From positions 1-28,161 of the IMG/VR virus record IMGVR_UViG_3300031767_000002: a DNA stretch of 28,161 nucleotides, one strand, 5' to 3'. The notes under the pieces were generated by a model. It did not search any database. It saw nothing but the letters and a program-made list of their open reading frames with translations, and was not told the DNA's origin. Shown here in pieces: positions 13,301-21,155 of the stretch. The translations under genes were made by a program, and so were the position numbers. Positions within the stretch are counted from its first letter, which is position 1; each line of letters opens with the position of its first letter. The stretch comes from a virus.

Positions 13301-15564
13301 GCGATGTCGTCATCAAACTGAGCGCGGTTGACGCAGCAAGCGGCGTGCTGGAGCGCGTCGCCCAAAACGTTCGCGGCGTCGGGAAAGCCGCAGACGCGCA
13401 GCGCGGCGCGTTCGGCGCGCTGGAGCAGGTGGCGGTCGGCGCGCTGCGGCAGATCGGCGCGGCTGCGGTCAATCTGGCGGCGACGGGGATTGCTGCGCTT
13501 GGAGATCAACTGCGTTCGAGCGTCGACGTTGCCGCGAACTTCGAGAGCGCTCTCTTCAAGTTCCAGGCGGTGGCGGGCGACTCGCTGACGAAAGCCGGAC
13601 TGTCGTTTGATGATGTCAAGCAGAAAGCGCTTCAGTTAGGTTCGTCAACGCAGTTCAGCGCACAACAAGCGCTGGATGCGATGACCGAACTGGTGAAAGG
13701 CGGCGTCAACGTCAAAGATGTGATGGGCGGCGCGACGGATGCGACGCTTGCGCTTGCGGCGGCGGCGCAACTCAACCTCGCCAACGCTGCCACAATCGTT
13801 GCGAAGCAGTTGGGCGTCTGGGGCGAGACCGGCGTGACCGCCGCGAACGTCGCCGACCTTCTCGCGTCCGCCGCGAACGCGAGTACGGTGGACGTTGAAG
13901 AACTCGCGCTCGGTCTGGCGAACGTCGGCGGCAGCGCGAAAGTCGCCGGACTGTCGTTCCAGGAGACAGTCCAGACGATGGCGCTCATCGCGCCCTCATT
14001 CAGCAGCGCTGCCGATGCCGGTACGTCTTTGAAAACGTTTTTGCAGCGTCTGATCCCGACGACCAAAGACGCAACGCGGATGATGGTCGAGTTGGGGCTG
14101 GCAACGGAAGACGGGAAGTCGCGATTTTTCGACGCAAAAGGCAACTTTATCGGGATGGAGGCGGCGGCGCGGTTGTTGCACGACGCAACGAAAAACCTCA
14201 GCGAGGAGCAGAAATTTCTCGCATTGAACACCATCTTCGGAACCGACGCAATCCGCGCAGCGGCGGCGATTGCGGGCGCGGGAGCGGCGGGCTACAACGA
14301 GATGGGTCAAGCGATGAAAGACGCGGGCGGCGCGGCGCAAGCGGCGGCGATAATGCAGCAAGGGTATAAGTTCACGCTTGACCAGTTCAACGCCGCCGTT
14401 GAAACGTTGCAGATTACGATTGGAAGCGCACTGCTGCCGCATCTCACGCAACTGGTTGCGGCGGCGGCGGAAGGCGTCAACACCTTCACCGCCTGGGCTT
14501 CCGGGATTCTGAGCGCCGCCGATCCCGTCGCGGCGCTCGCGGCGCAGATCGGGCTGGTCGGGGTGACGACCGACGGCGTGCAACAGACGGTCGCCGTTGC
14601 TGCGGTTGCGATCTTCGCAGCGTGGGACACGCTGAGCGCCGCACTTGCGCCCTCGGCACAGACGGCGTGGAGCGCGGTTCAGTCTACCGTCCAGACCGCG
14701 CTTGCCGCAGTGCAGCAGGCGGTGCAGTTTGCGACTGCGCTGGCGGTGCGCGTCTGGAACGCACACGGCGCGGATATTCTTGCGTTTACGCAACGGACGT
14801 GGGACGGGGTGATGAGCGTCGTCGTCGCTGCCGCGCGGTTCGTTCAAGCCGCGATTGAAGCGCTGACGACGGCGGCGCAGTGGGTGTGGCGCAATTTCGG
14901 AAACGAGATCACCGCCGTCGCGCGGTTCGCGTGGGATCAGATCAAAATATTGACAGATACCGCGCTTGCCGTACTGCGAGGTTTGTTCGACGCGGGCACT
15001 GCGGCGCTGCGCGGCGATTGGAGCGCGGCGTGGGAGGCGATCAAGCGCGCCGCAGAAGCGCTCTGGAATGGGATACGCGCATCTGCGGAAAATCTGATGA
15101 GTACGCTCTCGTCGCTTTTCCAGACGCTGTACCCGCGCCTTGAAGCCGCGTTCCGCCAGGCGCTTGCCGCTGCGCCGTCGCTCGGCGCGGCGCTGATCGA
15201 CGGAATACGCAGCGGCGTGGAGAGCGCGGCGCGCGGGCTGGCGGACGCGGCGGCGCGAGCGGCGAAGGCGGCGCTCGACGCGGCGAAGTCGGCGCTCGGC
15301 ATCCGCTCGCCGTCGCGCGTTGCGGCGCGCGAGGTCGGCGTACCGCTCGCAGAGGGTATTCTGCGGGGATTGACCGAGGGGTTAGCGCCGCTGCCGCTGC
15401 TGACGCACGACGCGGTGACCGCCCCGCCTCCGGCGTCGGCGACGGTCAACGTCGGCGGCATCACCGTCAACGCCGCGCCGGGAATGGACGAACGGCGGGT
15501 GGCGACGCTGGTGCGTAGTGAAATTGATAATCTCACCAGATTAGCGCGATTCGGGAGGGTGTGA
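13297..15564 (+). CDS. Tail tape measure protein
   Basis: 755 residues. The ATG at 13297 overlaps the chaperone stop. It sets tail length and is carried in the tail lumen. The N-terminal 400 residues fit the TP901-type tape measure core: VAANFESALFKFQAVAG, GSSTQFSAQQALDAMTELVKGG, DVEELALGLANVGGSAKVAGLSFQETVQTMALIA, then TSLKTFLQRLIP. The middle is Ala-rich with long helices and Trp-spaced repeats (AQTAWSAVQSTVQTALAAVQ; RNFGNEITAVARFAWDQIK). At about 1.5 angstrom per residue the tail would be near 110 nm. Confidence 0.92.
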   Translation: MSDVVIKLSAVDAASGVLERVAQNVRGVGKAADAQRGAFGALEQVAVGALRQIGAAAVNLAATGIAALGDQLRSSVDVAANFESALFKFQAVAGDSLTKAGLSFDDVKQKALQLGSSTQFSAQQALDAMTELVKGGVNVKDVMGGATDATLALAAAAQLNLANAATIVAKQLGVWGETGVTAANVADLLASAANASTVDVEELALGLANVGGSAKVAGLSFQETVQTMALIAPSFSSAADAGTSLKTFLQRLIPTTKDATRMMVELGLATEDGKSRFFDAKGNFIGMEAAARLLHDATKNLSEEQKFLALNTIFGTDAIRAAAAIAGAGAAGYNEMGQAMKDAGGAAQAAAIMQQGYKFTLDQFNAAVETLQITIGSALLPHLTQLVAAAAEGVNTFTAWASGILSAADPVAALAAQIGLVGVTTDGVQQTVAVAAVAIFAAWDTLSAALAPSAQTAWSAVQSTVQTALAAVQQAVQFATALAVRVWNAHGADILAFTQRTWDGVMSVVVAAARFVQAAIEALTTAAQWVWRNFGNEITAVARFAWDQIKILTDTALAVLRGLFDAGTAALRGDWSAAWEAIKRAAEALWNGIRASAENLMSTLSSLFQTLYPRLEAAFRQALAAAPSLGAALIDGIRSGVESAARGLADAAARAAKAALDAAKSALGIRSPSRVAAREVGVPLAEGILRGLTEGLAPLPLLTHDAVTAPPPASATVNVGGITVNAAPGMDERRVATLVRSEIDNLTRLARFGRV

Positions 15565-15565
15565 G

Positions 15566-16774
15566 ATGCGAATACGGCAAATCGGAACGCTTGTTTTCAA
15601 CGCGAACACCAACATCGTTGTTGACGAAACCAACCAAGACGCGCCCGGCATCGGATTTCGCGTAAATAGTCTTTTCGACCCGCAACCGTTCGCGGTGGAG
15701 ATCGCGTTTCGGAGAGAGACGCGGCAGCAAACGCTCAACGCAGTGAACGCGCTTGCGCGCGAGTTGTACAGTTATGCACAACGGCGTCAGAATGAGCGCA
15801 TAGCGGTCGCGGGCGGCGCGCAGGTGATCGTTGAGGACGAGATCGGCGGAACGTCGCTGCGGTCGTATCTGCGCGACGCTGCGGTTACTCTGCTGAGCGT
15901 TGAGGCAACCTCAACCGGATTCCTTGCGCGGGTGCGGGTGACGGGGACGCTGATCAATCCGTTTGTAAACTATACGGCTACCGGGACATCTGTTTCTAAT
16001 TTTAGATTATACGAACGGCGTATAGTCACATTGACGGGAACAAGCGATGGGTATCTCTATAAAAATTATATAGATTTCACAGCATCGAACATTCCGGGTT
16101 TATACAACGCACTGCTGGCGATAGAAGAATTAGAGAGCGCCACGGGAACCAGCAGAATAGAGGTGTTTAGTCCAACTACAAACAACAACAATGTAGTTAT
16201 GCAACCCTTCAGCGCGGGATGGCAAACGTTGACGCGCGGGGTTTTGTCTTCGGGGGGAAGCGCGACGTTCACATACAACATCCCCGCAACACTCTCGCGG
16301 GATGTTTATCGTGTATTCATAGAGATTTTCTGTCAAAACACGCCGGTGAATGCGAGATATATCGTGTCGTGGCCCGGTCAGCCGCAGATTACGGAGACGA
16401 TTACGGGAGATCGCTCGTGGTACACGCCTGCATTGCTCGCACCAGACACATCAACGCTCCCCCTAACTCTCGAAATCCAGAACGTTCCGAGCGGGACGAT
16501 GATAATGCCGCTGGTGCTTATCCCGATGGACGGCGTTTATGTTTGGAACGTCGTCTCGTCGCCGACATTGAGTTGGTACCGCATTGTCGATCTCCAACTC
16601 GCCATAAACACTCCGTTCGCTTCAAACCCCCCCGGAATCATATACGGCGCGCCGGGATTTGTGTCGAGCCGCTACATCGCGGCGTTCAACGGTGTGATGT
16701 CCCCTAATACCGGATCTGCCTCGTCGTCGTTGTTCATTTATTCACACCGGATTGAACCCGCCTCGTTCGCGTGA
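15566..16774 (+). CDS. Distal tail (Dit-like) protein with a compositionally distinct C-terminal domain
   Basis: 402 residues. The ATG at 15566 follows GGGAGGGTGTGAG. Residues 1-130 look like a Dit-type tail-tip domain (VVDETNQDAPGIGFRVNSLFDPQPFAVEIAFRRETRQQTLNAVNALARELYSYAQ, then a TLLSVEATSTGFLARVRVTGTLINPF strand pair). From about residue 133 (base 15960) the DNA becomes clearly AT-richer and the protein is a Thr/Ser/Asn-rich beta domain, perhaps a carbohydrate-binding module as in evolved Dit proteins. Function from position and layout only. Confidence 0.55.
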   Translation: MRIRQIGTLVFNANTNIVVDETNQDAPGIGFRVNSLFDPQPFAVEIAFRRETRQQTLNAVNALARELYSYAQRRQNERIAVAGGAQVIVEDEIGGTSLRSYLRDAAVTLLSVEATSTGFLARVRVTGTLINPFVNYTATGTSVSNFRLYERRIVTLTGTSDGYLYKNYIDFTASNIPGLYNALLAIEELESATGTSRIEVFSPTTNNNNVVMQPFSAGWQTLTRGVLSSGGSATFTYNIPATLSRDVYRVFIEIFCQNTPVNARYIVSWPGQPQITETITGDRSWYTPALLAPDTSTLPLTLEIQNVPSGTMIMPLVLIPMDGVYVWNVVSSPTLSWYRIVDLQLAINTPFASNPPGIIYGAPGFVSSRYIAAFNGVMSPNTGSASSSLFIYSHRIEPASFA

Positions 16775-16784
16775 GGAAATAGAT

Positions 16785-18239
16785 ATGCTTGTTGCAATCA
16801 CCAGACCGCATCAGCAATTCCCCGTCCCGCTCACCGTCGCGGATTACGAGTTCTCAACATCCGACGACGGCGACGAGCGCGGGCGCGTCACGCTGCCGCC
16901 GACATTTGCGCGCATCGGCGTGATGACGCAAATCGGCGATGAGTTGATCGTCTACTGTACGCAACTCTCGAAAACGATCTGGCGCGGGCAGATCGAGCGG
17001 ATTGAGGAAACGAAAGACGGCAGCATCACCTGGCACGCGCTGGGGTTCGGCGCGCTGCAACGAGACGCGCGGATTTCGGTGGTGCAGAATATGACCGATA
17101 TGAGACGCTGGCAACCGGTCGGCACGGGGTTTATGTCGAGCAGCGGGTACGAGTCACGCGGGGATTTGTGGGAGTATGAGGTCGTTACGATTGGAGGTTC
17201 GTTATTTACAAGGATTAGAACAAAAAGAACGTTTAGTATTTCAAACACAACGCTCTTTTTTCTTGCATATCTATACAACCAACCGGAACGTTATGTAACA
17301 ATCACAGCAAATGAACGCATAAACGTACTCATAACAACCTTAAGCGGGCTGGCGACCGGTGTCTGGGTCGCGCCGGTAACGAACATACCGTCACCTAATG
17401 CGTACACACTAACGCTTGGGACGTTTACCGGAATCGGATCTTCCGGAGTTGTTACTGTAGGAAACTGTTTCGGTTGGGTCATTGGCGTGCGCGCCAACAC
17501 CGGAAGCGAAACAACGGCAGGTGCGACATCGGTTGCGTTTCGAGCGACGATCAACGACGCGGACGGCGTCGGCATCAACGGCGCATTACTCGCTATTGCG
17601 CTAACCGGACGCGGCGGGTGTTGCGACGTGTATTTACCACCCCAAACGAACGTAACCCTGGAGAAGCCTGACGCAAATCTACGAGAGATTGTCGAGCAAA
17701 GCGCAGTTGCGTCACTCAGGTACCACCGCAAGCGCTTCCTGCGCGACCGCCCGCTGCCGGTAATCGATTTTCGTACAGACAGCACGTTAGTCTGGCGCTT
17801 TCCCGAAAAAACGCGCGTTACTGACATCTCCAAAGCGCCGAACCGCGTGTACGGGCAGTATCGCGGCTACTGGACGGATCATCTAACATCAACGACATCA
17901 ATTTTATCACTAGAACTCCGTCGTCAACAGCTTGCCTGGCGCGTCGGCAGCGTCGGTGAGTACGGCAGTAAAGCGGCTGCGGAAGATCGCCGCAACGAAG
18001 CAGCGGTCGCGCTGGATCGTCAGATCGCGCCGACAACGGTAGAGTTGGATAATTCACGCTACGAACTGATGACGCGCGAAGGCGTTACGGTTCCGAACTG
18101 GGCTGCTGATGTCAGCGATTACGCAATCGTTCCGGGGTATTTCCGTAACGCGAAAATCACAGCGCGCGTCATCACACGCGAGCGAACGACGTATACCGTT
18201 TCGTTCAATCCCGACGACTTTGTGACGGCGCTGAGGTGA
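16785..18239 (+). CDS. Tail-tip/baseplate protein (Tal-like)
   Basis: 484 residues. The ATG at 16785 with GAGGAAAT upstream is preferred to an earlier TTG that overlaps the previous gene. The N-terminus (HQQFPVPLTVADYEFSTSDDGDERGRVTLPPTFARIGVMTQIGDELIVY..IWRGQIERIEETKDGSITWHALGFGALQRD) has the layout of the gp27-like fold of siphophage tail-tip proteins. A low-GC insert lies near 17190-17350. The C-terminal part (LVWRFPEKTRVTDISKAPNRVYGQYRG; TARVITRERTTYTVSFNPDDF) resumes the beta fold. No peptidase motif is seen. Confidence 0.6.
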   Translation: MLVAITRPHQQFPVPLTVADYEFSTSDDGDERGRVTLPPTFARIGVMTQIGDELIVYCTQLSKTIWRGQIERIEETKDGSITWHALGFGALQRDARISVVQNMTDMRRWQPVGTGFMSSSGYESRGDLWEYEVVTIGGSLFTRIRTKRTFSISNTTLFFLAYLYNQPERYVTITANERINVLITTLSGLATGVWVAPVTNIPSPNAYTLTLGTFTGIGSSGVVTVGNCFGWVIGVRANTGSETTAGATSVAFRATINDADGVGINGALLAIALTGRGGCCDVYLPPQTNVTLEKPDANLREIVEQSAVASLRYHRKRFLRDRPLPVIDFRTDSTLVWRFPEKTRVTDISKAPNRVYGQYRGYWTDHLTSTTSILSLELRRQQLAWRVGSVGEYGSKAAAEDRRNEAAVALDRQIAPTTVELDNSRYELMTREGVTVPNWAADVSDYAIVPGYFRNAKITARVITRERTTYTVSFNPDDFVTALR

Positions 18240-18252
18240 AAGGAACATAACA

Positions 18253-19152
18253 ATGCGGCAACTCTTTCCCTACATCGGCGGAAAATACACCATCGCGCCG
18301 GAAATCAACCGACGGTTCGGCGCGATTGATACGCGCATCGATGCGTTTACCGGATCGTCGAGTTGGATACTCGCGTCGCCGCCGACCAAATACGAGATCG
18401 TCAACGATCTCGACGGCTACGTGGTCAACTACCTGCGCGCGGTCAAGTACGCGCCGGATGAGGTTGCGCGGCATCTGGACTTTCCGCGTGCAGAGTTGGA
18501 GTTGATCGCGTACCACCACTATACCCGAGACAAACTGCCCGAACTCGTCGCCCGGCTCGGCGGCGATCCGAACTACTACGATCCGGGTTTGGCGGCGAGG
18601 TGGGCGTATATGATGGCGTATAAACTCGACCCGTCGCTCACCAAGCCCGGCGGCTGGCTGGTGCGTGACGGGCGGTTGATGTACGAACGCAGCGCTGGGC
18701 GAATACGCGGCAGTATGACCTCAACGCCGCGTCTCCTTACACGTCTCGTCAGAGAGCGCCGCATTTCCGAATACGTCGCCGCTCTGTCCGAACGTCTAAA
18801 CAACGTTCAAGTATTCTGGAACGATTTCGAGATTGTCGCCGGGAAAGCGAAACAACCGGAATTCGGCATCGTCGGCATTCTTCTCGACCCGCCGTATCCG
18901 CGCCACCTGCGCGACTTCGACTACGACACCGACAACGCAGACGTTTGGCATCGCGCCGCGCGCTGGGCGGTCGCCAACGGCGACAACCCCAAACTGCGCA
19001 TCGCGGTCTGCGGCTACAACGACGCCGACAGCGATGCACTGTTCCCGTCTGCGTGGCGGCGGTTCGTCTGGCGACGCAGCGGCATCGGTCAGAACAAAGA
19101 CCGCGAGTGCATCTGGTTCAGTCCGCACTGCGGGGGAGGCAGAGATGATTGA
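18253..19152 (+). CDS. DNA adenine methyltransferase, D12 class
   Basis: 299 residues. The ATG at 18253 follows AAAGGA. It transfers a methyl group to adenine N6 in DNA. Motifs are FPYIGGKYTIAPEI at residues 5-18 (the D12 YxGGK start), DAFTGSSSW at 30-38 in the AdoMet site, YEIVNDLDGYVVNYLRAV at 47-64, and the catalytic DPPY at 212-215. Motif I has GSSS where F-x-G-[GS]-G is usual. It lies between tail and lysis genes as a morphogenesis-linked orphan, with no restriction enzyme beside it. It may protect phage DNA from host restriction. The stop overlaps the next start by 8 bases. Confidence 0.85.
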   Translation: MRQLFPYIGGKYTIAPEINRRFGAIDTRIDAFTGSSSWILASPPTKYEIVNDLDGYVVNYLRAVKYAPDEVARHLDFPRAELELIAYHHYTRDKLPELVARLGGDPNYYDPGLAARWAYMMAYKLDPSLTKPGGWLVRDGRLMYERSAGRIRGSMTSTPRLLTRLVRERRISEYVAALSERLNNVQVFWNDFEIVAGKAKQPEFGIVGILLDPPYPRHLRDFDYDTDNADVWHRAARWAVANGDNPKLRIAVCGYNDADSDALFPSAWRRFVWRRSGIGQNKDRECIWFSPHCGGGRDD

Positions 19153-19627
19153 CGATAATCCGCTTATCTTCGCGCCGCACAGCATCAGCGCCGCGACATT
19201 CCGCCGCGTGCTGCGCAGCGCGCGCAGTCCGGCGTTCCTTGAGACAGAGATGCTGCTGGCGGTATTGGACGACTGGGGCGCGGATCGCGGCATCGCGCTG
19301 GCGTTCTTCGCGAAGGAAAGCAGTTTCGGAACACGCGGCGTTGCGGTACGCACGCGCAATTGGGGCAACCTCCGGCGCGGCAAGCGAATGATTGCACAGA
19401 CGCCGCACCCGTTTGCCGTTTACGCGCGCTGGACGGACGGCTTGAACGACTGGTGCGAGTTGCTCAAAGAGCACTACTGCAAGCGACGCGGGTTGTGCCG
19501 GTTGCGCCAGATACTGCCGCGCTACGCGCCGTCGTCAGACGGCAACAACCCGGAGCGTTACGCAGATTTCGTTGTGGCGCTCGTTCGGCGTTGGCAGAGA
19601 GAGGAGCAACGAGATGGACATCATTGA
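19145..19627 (+). CDS. Lysozyme-like endolysin
   Basis: 160 residues. The ATG at 19145 overlaps the methyltransferase stop. The core reads ALAFFAKESSFGTRGVAVRTRNWGNLR (Glu58 candidate catalytic residue) then FAVYARWTDGLNDWCELLKEHY and PRYAPSSDGNNPERYADFVVALV. This is the pattern of the glucosaminidase/transglycosylase lysozyme superfamily: E-S-x-G, N-x-G-N, a FxxY..w.DG helix, and N-P-x-x-Y near the end. It would cut peptidoglycan at lysis. No signal peptide. Two small membrane proteins follow. Confidence 0.7.
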   Translation: MIDDNPLIFAPHSISAATFRRVLRSARSPAFLETEMLLAVLDDWGADRGIALAFFAKESSFGTRGVAVRTRNWGNLRRGKRMIAQTPHPFAVYARWTDGLNDWCELLKEHYCKRRGLCRLRQILPRYAPSSDGNNPERYADFVVALVRRWQREEQRDGHH

Positions 19628-19943
19628 AATCTTCCGGCTGCTGGCTGCGGGGCACAACGGGCTGACCGCGCTTGATTACGCCTGGAACGCGCTGTTTGGC
19701 GCAATCGGCGCGGCGACGGCGTACCTCGCCGACACCAACGGCGAGGTGTTTCTACCGCGTTACGACGCCGAACAGCACAGCGTCGAGTTGGGCGCGCTGG
19801 GGCGGGTGCTGGTCGGCGCGGGGGCGGGGACGCTGGTCGGCTATTCCGGCTACGTCCCGTTCATCGCGGGTGTCGTCGCGCCGACGCTGCTACCGGCGCT
19901 GATCGATAAGATCGCTTGGTTTGTGGAGCGGAGGCGGAAATGA
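19614..19943 (+). CDS. Small membrane protein, holin candidate
   Basis: 109 residues. The ATG at 19614 follows GAGGAG and overlaps the endolysin stop. Hydrophobic segments lie about residues 24-38 (WNALFGAIGAATAYL), 61-79 (ALGRVLVGAGAGTLVGYSG) and 82-99, with a basic end ERRRK. The placement with an endolysin supports a role in lysis. No family recognised. Confidence 0.6.
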   Translation: MDIIEIFRLLAAGHNGLTALDYAWNALFGAIGAATAYLADTNGEVFLPRYDAEQHSVELGALGRVLVGAGAGTLVGYSGYVPFIAGVVAPTLLPALIDKIAWFVERRRK

Positions 19944-20110
19944 AACTCGATATACTGCTGCTGGTCAGCGCGTTCGCGCTCGCGTTCGTCCACCCCGACG
20001 CGGCGCAAGTCGCTGCGTCCGCAGTGCTGCTGCTACTGATGGTGCGGATCGAGCGGGGGCGACGGGCGAGGAAAAAGAAAAGCGCCCCGGTTGTTCACCG
20101 AGGCGCGTAG
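19940..20110 (+). CDS. Small membrane protein with a basic tail
   Basis: 56 residues. The ATG at 19940 overlaps the previous stop as ATGA and has GGAGGC upstream. Two hydrophobic stretches (DILLLVSAFALAFV, AAQVAASAVLLLLMV) are followed by a strongly basic tail (RIERGRRARKKK). The pattern suits a second holin or a holin regulator. Its last codons overlap the terminator of the convergent gene. Confidence 0.55.
   Translation: MKLDILLLVSAFALAFVHPDAAQVAASAVLLLLMVRIERGRRARKKKSAPVVHRGA
20072..20106 (-). terminator. Rho-independent terminator of the minus-strand gene 20123-20485
   Basis: GCGCC-C-CGGT (20082-20091) pairs with ACCG-A-GGCGC (20097-20106), with one C-A mismatch. On the minus strand a TTTTCTTTTTC run follows. 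It lies inside the end of gene 19940-20110. Confidence 0.75.
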
Positions 20111-20122
20111 TCGGCGAGTGGT

Positions 20123-20485
20123 TTAGAAACGCTGAATGTTGAGGATGAGGTAGTTGAGCGCCTCGTCCGGCGTGCTGCCCTCGCCGCGACGGAATTCTTT
20201 TTGTTCTCCGTCTTGAATGTAGGCGTCGGCAAACCAAAAACCTGCATTGGTTTGCCAGATTTCGAGTTTGTTGATTTTCGGGTCGTTCAGTAAAACCGCA
20301 ACCAACGCCCCGGACAGTATTTGATACTGTTCGGGGATGTGCGTATCGACCAACAACCTGTGATTGATAAACCGATAAGAAAACTTTTCCGGTAAGGGAC
20401 TGGTCGGGCTGTGCGATATGACGAACACCGCATCAGGTTCGTCGGAACGTGTAATTTTGACTGACTTGAGCAATAGAACTGTCAC
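20123..20485 (-). CDS. Small hypothetical protein, paralogue of 20579-20932
   Basis: About 120 residues, from a GTG at 20485 that lies 6 bases after the -10, so the mRNA may be leaderless. A TTG four codons later would match the paralogue's start better, and neither has a ribosome site. The longer frame up to 20545 crosses the promoter and is rejected. Shared with the paralogue: SVKITRS start, LVDTHIPE, LSGALVAVLLNDPKINKLEIWQTNAGFWFADAYI, then RRGEGSTPDEALNYLILNIQRF. The EIWQ-x-x-x-G-x-W strand and TPxEA helix faintly recall the W-x-G family. Function unknown. Confidence 0.6.
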   Translation of the reverse strand: MTVLLLKSVKITRSDEPDAVFVISHSPTSPLPEKFSYRFINHRLLVDTHIPEQYQILSGALVAVLLNDPKINKLEIWQTNAGFWFADAYIQDGEQKEFRRGEGSTPDEALNYLILNIQRF

Positions 20486-20491
20486 GCTGAT

Positions 20492-20520
20492 AGTATACCA
20501 CGCCTCAGCGCGGTTGTCAA
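20492..20520 (-). promoter_or_regulatory. Sigma70-type promoter for gene 20123-20485
   Basis: On the minus strand: TTGACA (20520-20515), spacer ACCGCGCTGAGGCGTGG (17), TATACT (20497-20492). The spacer is a near-palindrome. Confidence 0.88.
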
Positions 20521-20524
20521 GAGG

Positions 20525-20558
20525 GAAAAGAAAAGCGCCCCGCATCGGTGCGGGACGC
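20525..20558 (-). terminator. Rho-independent terminator of the minus-strand gene 20579-20932
   Basis: A hairpin at 20535-20558 (GCGCCCCGCA / TGCGGGACGC, one mismatch, TCGG loop) is followed on the minus strand by TTTTCTTTTCCC. It lies just upstream of the promoter of the next minus-strand gene, so each of the two genes is a separate unit. Confidence 0.8.
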
Positions 20559-20578
20559 AGAAGGCGGGGGATCTCGGG

Positions 20579-20932
20579 CTAGTATCTCTGGATATCGTAA
20601 ACAAGTTCGATCACCGCGTGCAGCGGAGTTTCACCCTCACCTTTCCGCAGTCGCCGAACGCCCCCGAAATCGACGAGCGCATCGGCAACCCAGACGCCGT
20701 TATCGGCTTGCCATATTTCGACATCGACGACGGCGAAACTGCGGAAGAGGGCAACAACCAGAGCGCCGAGCCGGTGCCAATCGGGTTCTGGAAGGTGAGA
20801 ACCGATAAACAACTCATAATTCAGCGGACGGATGATGTCTTTGTTCGTCGCGGGCGTCTTTTCAGAGCGAGACACGACCCGCACCAGTTCGGAATACTCC
20901 TTGAACCGTTCGACTTTTACCGAAGTGACCAT
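20579..20932 (-). CDS. Small hypothetical protein, paralogue of 20123-20485
   Basis: 117 residues. The ATG at 20932 has AAGGAGG upstream and lies 42 bases after the -10. Aligned with its paralogue over the whole length: TSVKVERF, ELFIGSHLPE, LGALVVALFRSFAVVDVEIWQADNGVWVADALV, LRKGEGETPLHAVIELVYDIQRY. No membrane segment, no cysteine, no catalytic pattern. It is divergent from the replication operon. Function unknown. Confidence 0.72.
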   Translation of the reverse strand: MVTSVKVERFKEYSELVRVVSRSEKTPATNKDIIRPLNYELFIGSHLPEPDWHRLGALVVALFRSFAVVDVEIWQADNGVWVADALVDFGGVRRLRKGEGETPLHAVIELVYDIQRY

Positions 20933-20974
20933 TTCTCTTACCTCCTTTTCGATATAGATGATTGTCACACCAAC

Positions 20975-21003
20975 AGTATACCGCGCTGAAGCGCGGTTGT
21001 CAA
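20975..21003 (-). promoter_or_regulatory. Sigma70-type promoter with palindromic spacer for gene 20579-20932
   Basis: On the minus strand: TTGACA (21003-20998), 17-base spacer ACCGCGCTTCAGCGCGG, TATACT (20980-20975). The spacer contains a perfect 7-bp inverted repeat CCGCGCT-GA-AGCGCGG (20981-20996), a candidate repressor site. Confidence 0.85.
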
Positions 21004-21039
21004 GAGCCAAATCTCAACCGAAATTCCCGCCGAAAGCCC

Positions 21040-21068
21040 TTGACAGATAGGAACTTGTGTGCTAGGCT
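21040..21068 (+). promoter_or_regulatory. Promoter of the replication module
   Basis: TTGACA at 21040-21045, 17-base spacer, weak -10 TAGGCT at 21063-21068. The divergent -35 boxes are 36 bases apart. An 87-base leader with a small hairpin near 21093-21110 precedes the ATG at 21156. The poor -10 suggests a need for activation. Confidence 0.6.
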
Positions 21069-21155
21069 AACGACCGGCGTAGTAGACTAAAAGGCGACGC
21101 TCGCCGCGTCTTATCTTATAGTAGGACGCCCGGACTTAGAGAAGGAGGAGAACAT

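Noticed and set aside
20123-20932. Assigning the two minus-strand paralogues to the W-x-G family
   Set aside because: They share only a W-containing strand and an EA helix start. The conserved IW-x-G start and T-x-x-G-x-I core are missing, so they are kept as a separate pair.
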